From positions 1-64,000 of the forward strand of contig DATGIL010000015.1 in NCBI GenBank assembly GCA_035295745.1: a DNA stretch of 64,000 nucleotides, given 5' to 3'. Position 1 is the stretch's first letter; each line of letters opens with the position of its first letter. Source of the stretch: JAIQFL01 sp035295745 (lineage in GTDB: Bacteria > Acidobacteriota > Terriglobia > Bryobacterales > Bryobacteraceae). The notes beneath the pieces were generated by a model. The model was not told where the DNA came from. It saw only the letters and a program-made list of their open reading frames with translations, and did not search any database. The position numbers and the translations under genes were made by a program. Positions 27,001 through 35,818 of the stretch are shown here, in pieces.

Positions 27001-27371
27001 GTGTGCCTTCGATGATGGGCGCGATGATGTGCATCGGTGTGGCAACGGCCAACAGTATTTTGATCGTGACGTTCGCCAACGACGAAAGGGCCACCGTGCT
27101 CTCGGCACAGGAGGCCATGCTGAATGCGGGCTTCGCGCGTGTCCGGCCGGTTCTGATGACGGCCACCGCGATGATCCTCGGAATGGTCCCGATGGCGTTG
27201 GGGATGGGCGAAGGCGGCGAGCAGAATGCCCCACTGGGACGGGCGGTGATCGGCGGATTGGTCTTCGCGACCGTCACCACGCTGTTCGTGGTTCCCATTA
27301 TCTATACTTATCTGCGCACCAAGCCCCCGGTGGATCATGAGCGTAGACTGGAAGAGCTGAACACCCGATGA
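24084..27371 (+). CDS. RND-family efflux transporter, inner-membrane pump (AcrB-like)
   Basis: 1095 aa from ATG 24084, with AAGGA at 24070-24074; the frame is open further upstream but unlike the family. RND pumps exchange protons for substrates exported across the envelope as trimers with an adaptor and an outer-membrane channel. Seen: the N-terminal helix LALGRPYTFVVMAILIAILGG, the TM4 motif GGLALAVGILVDDATVEIENTHRN with the Asp pair, and a second membrane block near residues 915-1070 (LGLVFAVVLVYLLM, ILGMVPMALGMGEGGEQNAPLGRAV). A low-complexity Ser/Gly/Ala insert lies at about residues 795-850 in the periplasmic part. The adaptor gene overlaps its stop by ATGA. The substrate cannot be read. 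Confidence 0.9.
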   Translation: MWIVRLALGRPYTFVVMAILIAILGGAAIVSMPVDIFPYIDIPVVSVLWVYSGLSPEEMEKRVVTGFERSLTSNVNDIEHIESQSYSGYAVVKIYFHPNVKVDMAVAQTTATMQTALRQMPPGMFPANILKYDASSVPILQLGLSSKTLREQEIFDIGNNFIRTPLGTVQGASVSYPFGGKQRAVMVDLNLEDLYAKQLSPIDVSNALNLQNLILPAGTAKLARTEYQVQVNSSPIEMKDLNDLPIKTVNGATVYIKDVAQVRDGFQVQNNIVRTNGSRGVLITVTRNGKASTLSIVNAVKAELPRILANVPPELNVTALADQSVFVRASIEGVLREALIAAGLTGLMILLFLGSWRSTLIVCISIPLSILTSLCFLSLLGETINVMTLGGLALAVGILVDDATVEIENTHRNIAMKKPLVTAVLDGASQIAVPTFVATISICIVFVPVLLLTGTARYLFTPLAMAVVFAMLASYLLSRTLVPTMMAYLLESEMASTKRRMSLFERGHHLFNHVFEALRFRYMGLLDWALHHRGRTLAAFGLFFGASLFLGFLVGEDFFPAVDSGQMRLHARGPAGMRIEETEVRFSDLEREIRSVIPPEELDMVIDNIGIPNSWPAIAQGDIPTISSADGEILISLNKEKHAPTRDYEVALRKRLREHFPDMTFFFQPANITSQILNFGLPAPIDLQVVGRNAEANYKIAQKMAQRIAHIPGAADVHIHQVADQPVIRLNVDRAKASQMGLTERDVTSSMLISLSGNGTVAPSFWMNWNNGVNYNVGVQTPQYRLDSLDALLRTPISASTNAVNSTTAGSQGGASTAGLNSVGASPSGSSQAYGNPGAAASSTQMLSNLASVQRSYMPVIVNHYNVWPVFDVFANVDRRDLGGVGAEVTKIMREEEAHLPRGTSFTLRGQVDTMRSSFFRLGLGLVFAVVLVYLLMTVNFQSWLDPFIILMALPGATAGILWVLFLTGTSFSVPSMMGAMMCIGVATANSILIVTFANDERATVLSAQEAMLNAGFARVRPVLMTATAMILGMVPMALGMGEGGEQNAPLGRAVIGGLVFATVTTLFVVPIIYTYLRTKPPVDHERRLEELNTR

Positions 27372-28714
27372 GGCACACCGAACCCGATCAACCCGGCCTC
27401 TCCGATCTGTTGCGGGAGAACCAGGATCTCAAACGGCAGATCCAGGAATTGAAGGGCAACGGCCACGGCGGATCGCATGCCGCGTCGTCGCCGGCGGTGT
27501 GGCGGCCTTCCGCCATCACCATCTGGGCGATTTTCCTGGTGGCGTTTGTCGCTGTCCTGTTGGCATTCTTTGTCGGGTACCGGCCCCTGGAGAAGCGGCG
27601 CGGCATCATTGAAGGCGAAGCCCACGATCAGGAACGGGCTCTCAGGCGAGTGGAGGTGATTGAGGTCCGGCGCGACTCCAGCCAGAACGCCATCGAACTG
27701 CCAGGCAACATACAGGCGATCACCGAGGCGCCGATCCTCGCCCGGGCCGATGGTTATCTGCTGAAGCGCATGGTGGATATCGGCGATCGGGTGCGTGCCG
27801 ACCAACCGGTGGCGGAGATCGAGGCGCCGGAGATGGATGAGCAGATCCGGCAGGCGAAGGCGACGGTGCAGCAGGCACAGGCGGCCGTGGACCAGGCGGC
27901 GGCGAATTATGAGCGGGGCCAGGCAGACGAAGACCTTGCCAAGGTGACCGCGGCGCGGTGGACCGCGCTTTTGGCCAAAGGCGCGGTTTCGCGGCAGGAG
28001 ACGGATCGGTACCAATCGGAATACCGTGCGCTGACCGCAGCCACCAAGGCCTTGGAGAAGGCGCTGGCGATGCAGCGGAGCAACGTGGCTGCGGCCGAAG
28101 CGAACCTTTCGCGGCTGGATAAGGTGCAGGGCTATCGGCTGGTCAAGGCGCCTTTCGACGGCGTGATCACGCTGCGCAATGTGGATGTGGGCGCCCTGGT
28201 GACTGCCGGCAATACGTTGCTCTTCCGGGTTGCGCAGATCAGCACGCTGCGGACTTATGTGAATGTTCCGCAAGCAAATGCCAGCGAGGTACGGGTGGGG
28301 CAGACGGCGAAGCTCAGCGTCTCGAACCTGCCGGGACGCGAGTTCCCCGGCACGGTGGCCCGCACCGCCAGTTCGCTCGATCCTGCGAGCCGCACACTGC
28401 TGGTGGAGGTGCACGTGCCGAATCCCGATGGCGCCCTGCTCCCCGGCATGTACGCCCGCGTAGATGTGATGGGGACGCGTTCCAATGCCCCGCTGCGAAT
28501 CCCCAGCGACGCGCTGATCGCTCGCGGAGAAGGTACGGAAGTGGCCGTGGTGCGTGAGGGTAAGGTCCATTTGCAGAAGATCGAGGTGGGCCGGGACTAC
28601 GGGGACAGGCTGGAAGTCGTTGGCGGCCTGCGCGAGGGTGAGACCATTATTGCCAATCCTGGCGATGTGGTGCGGGAAGGCTTGGAAGTACAGGCAGTGC
28701 CGGCCGGCAAGTGA
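27368..28714 (+). CDS. RND periplasmic adaptor (HlyD/membrane-fusion protein)
   Basis: 448 aa, starting in an ATGA overlap with the pump gene. There is a cytoplasmic N-terminal stretch with a short coiled-coil-like segment (LLRENQDLKRQIQELK), one membrane helix near residues 50-72, then a biotinyl-lipoyl-like half (LPGNIQAITEAPILARADGYLLKRMVDIGDRV). A long helical hairpin follows at about 155-250, then the second lipoyl half (VKAPFDGVITLRNVDVGALV) and a beta-barrel. It is anchored by a helix rather than a lipid, since no lipobox is present. It would link the RND pump to an outer-membrane channel, but no TolC-like gene is adjacent. Confidence 0.88.
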   Translation: MRHTEPDQPGLSDLLRENQDLKRQIQELKGNGHGGSHAASSPAVWRPSAITIWAIFLVAFVAVLLAFFVGYRPLEKRRGIIEGEAHDQERALRRVEVIEVRRDSSQNAIELPGNIQAITEAPILARADGYLLKRMVDIGDRVRADQPVAEIEAPEMDEQIRQAKATVQQAQAAVDQAAANYERGQADEDLAKVTAARWTALLAKGAVSRQETDRYQSEYRALTAATKALEKALAMQRSNVAAAEANLSRLDKVQGYRLVKAPFDGVITLRNVDVGALVTAGNTLLFRVAQISTLRTYVNVPQANASEVRVGQTAKLSVSNLPGREFPGTVARTASSLDPASRTLLVEVHVPNPDGALLPGMYARVDVMGTRSNAPLRIPSDALIARGEGTEVAVVREGKVHLQKIEVGRDYGDRLEVVGGLREGETIIANPGDVVREGLEVQAVPAGK

Positions 28715-28764
28715 CGGAACGTCCCGCAACAAGTGCAAAGCTCGTGGTAATGTGAATTAATTCG

Positions 28765-31700
28765 ATGGTCCAACCAGATCCTAAAATGCGGCGTCACGTG
28801 GCATTTCTGGCCGGTACCTGTGCGATTCTTGCTTTGCTGGCGGGCAGCAAAATGCGTGGTGCCGACCAGCCTGCTGACGCAATCCCCGTTTTCAAACAGT
28901 ACTGCTTCACCTGCCATGGCAATGGCGTCGCCACCGCAGGCGTGAGCCTGGAAAAACTCACCGCCGGCGCGTCTGTCGCGGACACATACCAAACCTGGGA
29001 ACGCGTGATCGCGGCGCTCGAACAGAAGCGCATGCCTCCGAAGGGCTTGCCGCAACCCAGCGATCAACAGCGCGAGCAGGCGGTTGCTTGGGTGCAATCC
29101 CAGCTCAATGCGTATGTCAAAGCACATGCGGGCGACCCCGGACACGTCACCGTGCGCCGCCTCACGAGCGGCGAGTACAACTACGCCATCCACGACCTGA
29201 CGGGCCTCGATATCGACCTCGGCATCGACGCTTCGAATGATTCTGTCGGCGGCGAAGGTTTCACCAACTTCGGCGATGTGCAGTTCATGCAGGGAGCCAA
29301 CTTGCAGCGCTACCTGGAGGCAGCCAAAATGGTTGCGGATCGTGCGGTCATAGGCGCCGGTCCGCTGCAGTTCTACGTCGACCCCGGTAAGACGGGGTTC
29401 GAGATGTCGGCCATCCATCGGATCAAGGACATCGACGCGGCCTACGGTTTCCGCACGGTTTCGGGTGAAGGTGGATTTTCGTTCGGTCTGGAACGATATA
29501 CGAAAGCGATCTTTGCCGCCTGGGAATACCAGCATCGTGCCGCTTTAGGACAGCCCAACGCTACATTCGCCAGCCTGGCCGCTCCTGAGGGCATCACGGG
29601 GCGGTTCGTGCAACATATTTATACGGTGATGAACCGCCGCGACCTGGCATACCCGTCGTCGGAAATGGCTGCCCGATTCCACAAGCTGCCCGCGCCCGGC
29701 GCCGATCGAACTGCCAGTCTGGCGGCCGCACGGACTGCAAGCGAGGAGTTGCAGAAGTACATCACCACGTGGCCCGGTTGGTTGTTCGCTCGCGGAGACG
29801 CAGCCTACGGCGGAGCTGGGGATGAGAGCCCGCTGATCATCAACGAGAAGTCCCTGAAGGTCGAGGGGGCACATCATTTCCTGTATAATCGTGGCGGCCG
29901 CGGCGCGCCTCCAGGACGCGGTTCCGCCGGTGGCCGCGGCGCTACTCCCGCGCCGGCGGTGGGTCGACTCTATCTCTTCGCATCGCCGGTGAATCCCAGC
30001 GCGAAGGGCAAGCCAGTGGTAGTCTGGCGCAACCCGATGGTCAGCTTCAGGCAGGGTGGACTGAGGGGCGGAGCTGCCACCGCAGCGGTTAACGCGAATG
30101 GCGCGGACGATCCGAATGCGGCTGCAAAACCTCCCGCCGCGGATGCCGCTGGAGCGGGTGCGGGCGCGAATCCGGCACCGGCGCGCGGTCGGGGACCTGC
30201 CGCTCCCCGCATTCCCTTGCGCACCGTGGTCACCGAAGCGTGCGCCAAGAAGTTGAATTTCGGAGTGAGCCCGGATGGTGCGACGATCGGCCCCGACGAC
30301 TTCGCCTCCGATCAGGCGTCAACCGCGATTGAAGTGAATTTGCCGGCGGGTTTCACGGTTTTCGATTTTCAGGCCGATGCCGAAGTCGGCGCTGACCGAG
30401 ATCAGGTCTTCCGCGTGATCATCACCGACCGGGAAGACGGCAGCTCGCGCGGTATCCCACTGCGCGCGATTCTGGGCGACCCAAACAGCAAAGGGTACCT
30501 GGCATTCAAGGCTGGCGTGCTTCAACTGGCCGATATCCTGCCGCCTAACTCAAACGCTGAGCCGACACCCGCCGATAAGGATCCGCCCCCCGAACCGTTC
30601 GACGCCACCTACAACACGCCCGAGCACGATGCTTTCGATAACGACGTGAAGTATGTGCGCGACGATCACTTCATTTACCAGAACATTCTGGACGATGCCA
30701 CGCGGGCCAAGGTCGACCAGGCTTGGAACGACGTCTACACGTCGTTTGAGTATCACGATCATTATCTAAAGCTGATTGCGGAGCACTATCAGGTCGATCT
30801 GAAGGGCAAGCACATCGGCGAATTGTCGAAGGCCGATTTCGATGCGATGCCCGCGGAGGCGCGGAAATATGCGCTGGGGCTGAGGGCGACTTACGACTCC
30901 GCGCGTGCCGCCGAGATGGCAGCTCGTCCGCGGCACATCGCAGACTGCCTCGAGTTCGCCAGCCGCGCATGGCGCAAGCCCCTGACGGAGCGCGACAAAG
31001 CCAGCCTCCGGGCCTTCTATCAAAAGGCGCTTGCCGAAGATCCCGATCACACTCGCGCCATCAAGACGCTGATCGCGCGCATTCTGGTGGCTCCGGAGTT
31101 TCTGTATAAGCTGGAGCAGTCTTCAGCCACCAGCGCGGCGTTGGTGAGGCCAATTGCCGCCATCGCGCCGGCGCTCAAACCGCTCAGTGGTTTTGAAGTC
31201 GCGAGCCGGTTGAGCTTCTTTATCTGGTCGTCGATTCCGGATGACGAATTGCGGCGCGCCGCGGCGGCAGGAGAATTGAACGATCCGCAGCACATCCGCA
31301 AGCAGGCAGCCCGCATGTTGGCGGACCCGAAGGCTCGGCGGATGGCGACGGAGTTCTTCGGACAATGGCTGGGATTCTACCAGTTCGACCGTTTCAAGGG
31401 CGTAGACACCAGCCGCTTCCCTGAATTCACGCAGGAAGTGAAATCGGCGATGTACGACGAAGCGGTTTCGTTCTTCGAGTACATCGTCCGCAACGATCGC
31501 CCTTCGAGCGAACTCCTCACGGCTGACTACACTTTCCTGAATGCTCCCCTGGCGAAATACTATGGCATCTCGAAAACGGTGAAGTCGAAGAATGAAGTGG
31601 AAAAGGTAGATGGCGCTAACGAGTTCAATCGCGGCGGTCTGCTGCGCCTGGGCGCGATTCTGACGGCCACCTCCGCCCCGTTGCGAACCAGTCCCGTGCG

Positions 31701-32289
31701 GCGCGGCGATTGGGTGCTGCGGCGTATTCTCGGGATTGCGGTGCCGCCTCCTCCCGCGGATGCCGGTTCGATCCCCGCCGATGACAAGCTCTTCGGCGGC
31801 ATGTCAGTGCGCGAACGCCTGCAGGTGCACAAGCGCAATGCGACCTGCGCCACATGCCACACCCGCATCGACCCGTTGGGCTTTCCCCTCGAGCACTATG
31901 ACTCGACGGGCCGGTGGCGCGAAAAATATTCCGATGGCAAGCCGATCGACGATTTCGGCACTTTGACCGACGACAACAAGATCACGGGAATATCAGGTTT
32001 GCTGGATTATCTTCACACCAGGCAGGCCGATCAGGTACAGCGCACGCTCGCGCACAAGCTGGTGGGTTACGCACTCGGCCGTACGTTGCTGCTCTCCGAC
32101 CAGCCGCTGGTAGACAGCCTGGTCGCGGCTGGCGGTGGGGCAGGATTCTCGCAGCTTGTCGGCGACATCGTCACCAGCAAGCAGTTTCGCAACCGCGCCG
32201 TGCAAGAGGACGCTTCGGCGCCTGCGGCTGAGCATCGCGCCAGTGCACAACTTCCCATCAGATCTCAGGCATCCGAAGCAGGCAGGTAG
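28765..32289 (+). CDS. DUF1592/DUF1588-type cytochrome-domain protein
   Basis: 1174 aa; an ATG at 28786 is an alternative start. A signal sequence covers about 10-33 (HVAFLAGTCAILALLAGS). A cytochrome c-like domain follows with haem site CFTCH (Cys47, Cys50, His51), then the DUF1587 region (VRRLTSGEYNYAIHDLTGLD), and, in the second half, DUF1595/1592/1588/1585 segments (RAWRKPLTERDKASLRAFYQ, FEVASRLSFFIWSSIPDDEL). CATCHTRIDPLGFPLEHYD near the C-terminus is a second haem-like site. Such multi-domain proteins are abundant in Planctomycetes and Solibacter and are always paired with DUF1552; their role is unknown. A Gly/Ala/Pro-rich insert occupies about residues 380-485. Confidence 0.88.
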   Translation: MVQPDPKMRRHVAFLAGTCAILALLAGSKMRGADQPADAIPVFKQYCFTCHGNGVATAGVSLEKLTAGASVADTYQTWERVIAALEQKRMPPKGLPQPSDQQREQAVAWVQSQLNAYVKAHAGDPGHVTVRRLTSGEYNYAIHDLTGLDIDLGIDASNDSVGGEGFTNFGDVQFMQGANLQRYLEAAKMVADRAVIGAGPLQFYVDPGKTGFEMSAIHRIKDIDAAYGFRTVSGEGGFSFGLERYTKAIFAAWEYQHRAALGQPNATFASLAAPEGITGRFVQHIYTVMNRRDLAYPSSEMAARFHKLPAPGADRTASLAAARTASEELQKYITTWPGWLFARGDAAYGGAGDESPLIINEKSLKVEGAHHFLYNRGGRGAPPGRGSAGGRGATPAPAVGRLYLFASPVNPSAKGKPVVVWRNPMVSFRQGGLRGGAATAAVNANGADDPNAAAKPPAADAAGAGAGANPAPARGRGPAAPRIPLRTVVTEACAKKLNFGVSPDGATIGPDDFASDQASTAIEVNLPAGFTVFDFQADAEVGADRDQVFRVIITDREDGSSRGIPLRAILGDPNSKGYLAFKAGVLQLADILPPNSNAEPTPADKDPPPEPFDATYNTPEHDAFDNDVKYVRDDHFIYQNILDDATRAKVDQAWNDVYTSFEYHDHYLKLIAEHYQVDLKGKHIGELSKADFDAMPAEARKYALGLRATYDSARAAEMAARPRHIADCLEFASRAWRKPLTERDKASLRAFYQKALAEDPDHTRAIKTLIARILVAPEFLYKLEQSSATSAALVRPIAAIAPALKPLSGFEVASRLSFFIWSSIPDDELRRAAAAGELNDPQHIRKQAARMLADPKARRMATEFFGQWLGFYQFDRFKGVDTSRFPEFTQEVKSAMYDEAVSFFEYIVRNDRPSSELLTADYTFLNAPLAKYYGISKTVKSKNEVEKVDGANEFNRGGLLRLGAILTATSAPLRTSPVRRGDWVLRRILGIAVPPPPADAGSIPADDKLFGGMSVRERLQVHKRNATCATCHTRIDPLGFPLEHYDSTGRWREKYSDGKPIDDFGTLTDDNKITGISGLLDYLHTRQADQVQRTLAHKLVGYALGRTLLLSDQPLVDSLVAAGGGAGFSQLVGDIVTSKQFRNRAVQEDASAPAAEHRASAQLPIRSQASEAGR

Positions 32290-32293
32290 AATC

Positions 32294-33643
32294 ATGAACA
32301 GACCAGAGAATCATTCGAGGCGTCATTTTTTGCGAGCAGCCGGTGTGGCGCTTGCGTTGCCGTGGATGGAGTCGCTGCCCCTGATGGGCGCTACGGACGA
32401 CGCCACAGTCGCGGCCAACAAGCCGCCCCTGCGGTTCGCCACGATTTACTGGTCGAACGGCATCAAGCCGGCGCATTGGTGGGCCAAGGGAAGCGGCGCC
32501 TCGATGGAATTCGGGCAGAGCGCCGCGCCGCTGACCCCATACGCCAATGATGTCGTCTTTGTCAAAGGACTCTTCAACGAGCAGGCGTTCACCAATCCCA
32601 GCCCGCACCAGGGCCGAAATGCCAATCTGCTCTCAGGTGCGCGTATCAGTTCTGAACCCAGCGATATCCGTTGCGGCACCTCGATGGACCAGGTGCTCTC
32701 GCGCGAGATCGGCAGCCAGACAGCGGTGCCGAGCATGGCACTGGGAATCGAGCCCAACGAACTGCGCCTGGAAGACGGCCTCTCGATGATCTACGCCTCC
32801 AACATCTCCTGGGAGACGCCGACTCGTCCCGCGACCAAGGAGATCTACCCGGCGCGAGTATTCGACCAGTTGGTGGATGATGGCAAAGGGCGCAAACTGG
32901 ACCGCAGCATCCTGGATGCCGTGCTTCAGGAGACCCGCGACCTGCAACCGAAGATCAGCAGCGGCGACCGCAAAAAGCTCGACGAGTACCTGGAGTCGGT
33001 GCGCTCCATTGAAAAGCGCATCGATACGGCGGCCAAACAGGAGCGCATCGAGGGCTGGCGTCCGACGCTGACCCAGCCGAACATGCCGCGTCCGGCGAAC
33101 GAGATTCCACAGAACGTTCCCGACCACATGAAGTTGATGCTGGATCTGATCGTGCTGGCATTCCAGATGGACAAAACGCGCATTGCCACCTGCATGCTCA
33201 ATAACGATCTGTCGCAGATGAATTTCAAGTTTTTGGAAGGCTGCCACGGAGCATTGCATTTGGACCTCACGCACAACGGGCATGTGCCCGAGCTGGAGGC
33301 GATGTACCTGAAGTCGAATCAGTACCACGTGAAGCAGTTCACGTATCTGATTCAGCGGCTGAAAGACATCGATGAAGGCGGACAGTCGCTGTTCGACAGC
33401 TCGATTCTGATGTTCACTTCGAGCCTGTATGATGGTGACGCGCACGGCGCCGATCAGTTGCCCATCGTGCTCTCCGGCGGCGCCAGGGGCACGTTGAAGG
33501 GTGGCCGCATGGTCGACTTTCTGGATAAGGGCAACGACAATCGCCGGGCGTGCAGCCTGTACCTCTCGGTCATGGATCAGATGGGCGTGAAGCTCGATCG
33601 ATTCGGGGATACGGACAAGCGTCTGCCTGGCATTTTCTCCTGA
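32294..33643 (+). CDS. DUF1552 protein with Tat signal, partner of the DUF1592 gene
   Basis: 449 aa from ATG 32294, four bases after the DUF1592 stop. The N-terminus SRRHFLRAAGVALALPW is a twin-arginine export signal. The mature part (PPLRFATIYWSNGIKPAHWW, LSGARISSEPSDIRCGTSMDQVLSREI) is characteristic of DUF1552, whose predicted fold is related to the alkaline-phosphatase/sulfatase group. Tat export suggests folding or cofactor loading in the cytoplasm before secretion. The DUF1592-DUF1552 pair is likely one functional unit in the periplasm, possibly in oxidation or breakdown of a polymer, but this is not established. Confidence 0.9.
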   Translation: MNRPENHSRRHFLRAAGVALALPWMESLPLMGATDDATVAANKPPLRFATIYWSNGIKPAHWWAKGSGASMEFGQSAAPLTPYANDVVFVKGLFNEQAFTNPSPHQGRNANLLSGARISSEPSDIRCGTSMDQVLSREIGSQTAVPSMALGIEPNELRLEDGLSMIYASNISWETPTRPATKEIYPARVFDQLVDDGKGRKLDRSILDAVLQETRDLQPKISSGDRKKLDEYLESVRSIEKRIDTAAKQERIEGWRPTLTQPNMPRPANEIPQNVPDHMKLMLDLIVLAFQMDKTRIATCMLNNDLSQMNFKFLEGCHGALHLDLTHNGHVPELEAMYLKSNQYHVKQFTYLIQRLKDIDEGGQSLFDSSILMFTSSLYDGDAHGADQLPIVLSGGARGTLKGGRMVDFLDKGNDNRRACSLYLSVMDQMGVKLDRFGDTDKRLPGIFS

Positions 33644-34266
33644 CTAGGGCCGCGTCCTTAACAGCCCACGCCAGATGGCGCTGTGCCGCCGGCGTCTGAC
33701 ACGGTGGGTCCTTCCATCTTCACTGCGTTCCGGGTTTTCGGATGGAGCACGAGCGAACTGCGGGCGCTCTACTGCGAAATGGCTCCCTGCGCCGAGTGCC
33801 GAAGGGTGGTACTGGTAGTCGAGCGCTTTCCCAGCGCTAAGGCCCCCATGCAGCAGCAGAATCATTCTTTGATCGATTCCCGGCCCGATCCGCGCACGTA
33901 TGAGTGTCGCGGGTTTCGCCCGCCGCAGAAAGAGGAACGACATGAGAATTCAGACGAAAGTGAAGGCCGGCTATCAGACTGGTGGCAGTGGCGCCGGGCG
34001 TGTTACCAATTGATCATCAACCAAAACGAGACACTGGCACGCTAGCGTTTAAACACCGCCTTCAATGCCGCCTCCGAAGTCACAATCTGGCGGCGGCGTT
34101 GGCGGCCACAGCAACCCAACGGGGGGCCCTGACCGGAATGGAGAGCCCCCTCATTCTGAAATTTGCATTCGACACTCGAAACCCGAGAACGGTATCGCAG
34201 CGATGTCGTCGAGCGCGCGTGAGCGGCTCATTCGGCCTCCCAACGTAGGCCCTCGCGGTGCCATCG
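33644..34266. other. Gene-poor stretch between convergent genes
   Basis: About 620 bases between the DUF1552 stop and the end of the minus-strand lipoprotein gene. The only credible coding signal is a short peptide at 33942 with a strong ribosome binding site. Other short frames are Arg/Pro-rich shadows. Confidence 0.4.
33942..34013 (+). pseudogene. Small peptide gene, probably frameshifted
   Basis: ATG 33942 follows AGAGGA (33931-33936) at a 5-base spacing, one of the best ribosome binding sites in this part of the window. The peptide starts MRIQTKVKAGYQTGGSG and stops after 23 residues. Two bases out of frame, the sequence continues with NQNETLAR before a stop at 34045, so the original product may have been about 35 residues. 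The basic start, Gly-rich middle and polar end recall small precursor-like peptides I associate with Acidobacteriota; this is recollection, not proof. Confidence 0.35.
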
Positions 34267-34863
34267 TCAGAGTTCGCTATCGCTGAGACTGTATTTCGCT
34301 TTCAAGGCCCCGAGCGCGGCTCCCAGAGCGTCCTCAGGCGCCTTGTAGGCCCTTAGCAGGACATCGAGCCTTCCAATTCCATCGGGGTACGTGTCTCCGG
34401 CGTAGGCCCTACTTTGCCGGTATTCGACAAACTGAGTTCCGGACTGCTCCAACAGCGCCCGCATATCCTGCAGTAGCCTCTGGCGGCGTGTCAGTTGGGT
34501 GATCAACGGGTTGCGAACACTCCGTGTATATTCTTCTTTGAGCACCTGGCCGTCAACCGCCTGACGCACCTGGCTCAATTGGGTACTGGCTGCCACGGTG
34601 GATTTTGCCAGTTCAGCTGCGACGGCGGCGTTTTGATCCAATTCAACGCCACGGCCTGCACCGTTTGCAGTGATCCCGCCGCACCAGGCACGAGCGCTGC
34701 TCACGAGGTCTTTCTCAAGAGCATCAGCGGCGGCAAAGTTAGATTTCTTCTCTGTGAGCACCTTGGCGAACTGAACCGCCTCGATCCTCTCTTGTTTCCC
34801 GCATCCGGCGCACAACGCCGCAGCAACCAACAGCAAACAATTTCCCGAGTTGCAGATCTTCAT
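34267..34863 (-). CDS. Hypothetical lipoprotein, 198 aa
   Basis: The N-terminus has a hydrophobic stretch (LLLVAAALCAGC) ending in a lipobox with the modified Cys at about residue 21. The remainder is mainly helical (VLTEKKSNFAAADALEKDL, LTRRQRLLQDMRALLEQSG) and ends with AALGALKAKYSLSDSEL. I do not recognise a domain. It probably sits on the periplasmic face of a membrane. It is not in an operon with its neighbours. Confidence 0.65.
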   Translation of the reverse strand: MKICNSGNCLLLVAAALCAGCGKQERIEAVQFAKVLTEKKSNFAAADALEKDLVSSARAWCGGITANGAGRGVELDQNAAVAAELAKSTVAASTQLSQVRQAVDGQVLKEEYTRSVRNPLITQLTRRQRLLQDMRALLEQSGTQFVEYRQSRAYAGDTYPDGIGRLDVLLRAYKAPEDALGAALGALKAKYSLSDSEL

Positions 34864-35416
34864 TTCTGTTGCCTTTCAGCGACCCAAGTATAAGTTGTTT
34901 CTCCAGGCGTGTCTATCACACTGCGCCACATCACGTGCGCCACATCACGGGCTTGGCTGAAGCGCTAGGACTGCGAAATCTTCCAAGTATGAAGAAACGC
35001 TCCATCGGCTTGAGGCCGAGCCTGCTTTTTCTCTTCTGAACCGCCAAGGCAGACCATTCGGGTCGTGGTTCAGTCACTTTCCAATTCGGCGAATCTGGAA
35101 ACATCGGTTTGTAGCAGGATGCTCGAGGCCAACAGGCTCCTGTACAGAGGTCGTGGAATTGGATGGAAACAACGAGAGCATAGGCAATGCCGAACGTGAC
35201 CGTTCGTGACGAGGTTTCCGGTTCAAATGCCCAGGGCCGAGAGGAGGTGATGGTTGGACACGTTTGGAGCAGACTTCGCGTCGAAGCAGCCGGCACCTGA
35301 AGGGAACGAGAGCCCTGCCGAGGTGATGGGAGGGCGCTCGGATGGCTATGAGTGAACTCCGCCCGCCGCATCAAAGCTGTTCGGGACTGGCAGCCGAACA
35401 GCTAGCGTACCCGAAG
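34864..35416. other. Stretch without a supported gene
   Basis: About 550 bases with lower coding character on both strands. The longest frame on the minus strand (34931-35374) gives an unrecognisable, Ser/Arg/Pro-rich sequence. It adjoins the PEP-CTERM gene remnant and is probably decayed or intergenic DNA. Confidence 0.35.
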
Positions 35417-35742
35417 CTACGATCTATCGCTGGGCTGCTGTTCTCGACCTGGTTCCAAGACTGAAACGCCTCTCCTGGTCAGGTGGCGACACCCGAATGG
35501 GAGCCAAGCCAGAGAAGGCGCCAGCACCATCACCAACGTTCCCGGTTCCGGCGTCCCGCTGACGGCTCCGAAGGCGACATTGTCCAGGCCGCGGGTTTCA
35601 AATCCAAGAGTACCTAAGGTTGCCGGCGCTCACCCAGAGCAAATGAATGCGGCTGTGAGAGTTTGCGGAACAGGATCATCATCGAGAACAACTGGAGTGG
35701 CGGGTTGTCCCCGAGGATGTGGCACTCCTCGTCCGAATGACG
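35417..35742 (-). pseudogene. Remnant of a PEP-CTERM exosortase-substrate protein gene
   Basis: Reading the minus strand, a frame interrupted by a TGA at 35630-35632 ends with LGFETRGLDNVAFGAV, SGTPEPGTLVMVL, a hydrophobic stretch (APSLAWLPFG) and a basic cluster (CRHLTRR), then TAG at 35417-35419. The Pro-Glu-Pro triplet at about 35543-35551, a short hydrophobic helix and basic residues make up a PEP-CTERM sorting signal, recognised by exosortase. The upstream part reads LDDDPVPQTLTAAF before the TGA and has no clear start, so the gene is broken. It lies just downstream of the histidine kinase gene. Confidence 0.55.
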
Positions 35743-35818
35743 CGTTGAATCCGGAAAGCGGGCGCATCCAAGGTCGCACTGAAAGCGATGGTAGGCCCCT
35801 ACGATATGGGCCAGTGAA

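Noticed and set aside
34931..35374. Minus-strand frame of 147 codons in the gene-poor region
   Set aside because: Low-quality Ser/Arg/Pro-rich translation without any motif, signal or ribosome binding site.
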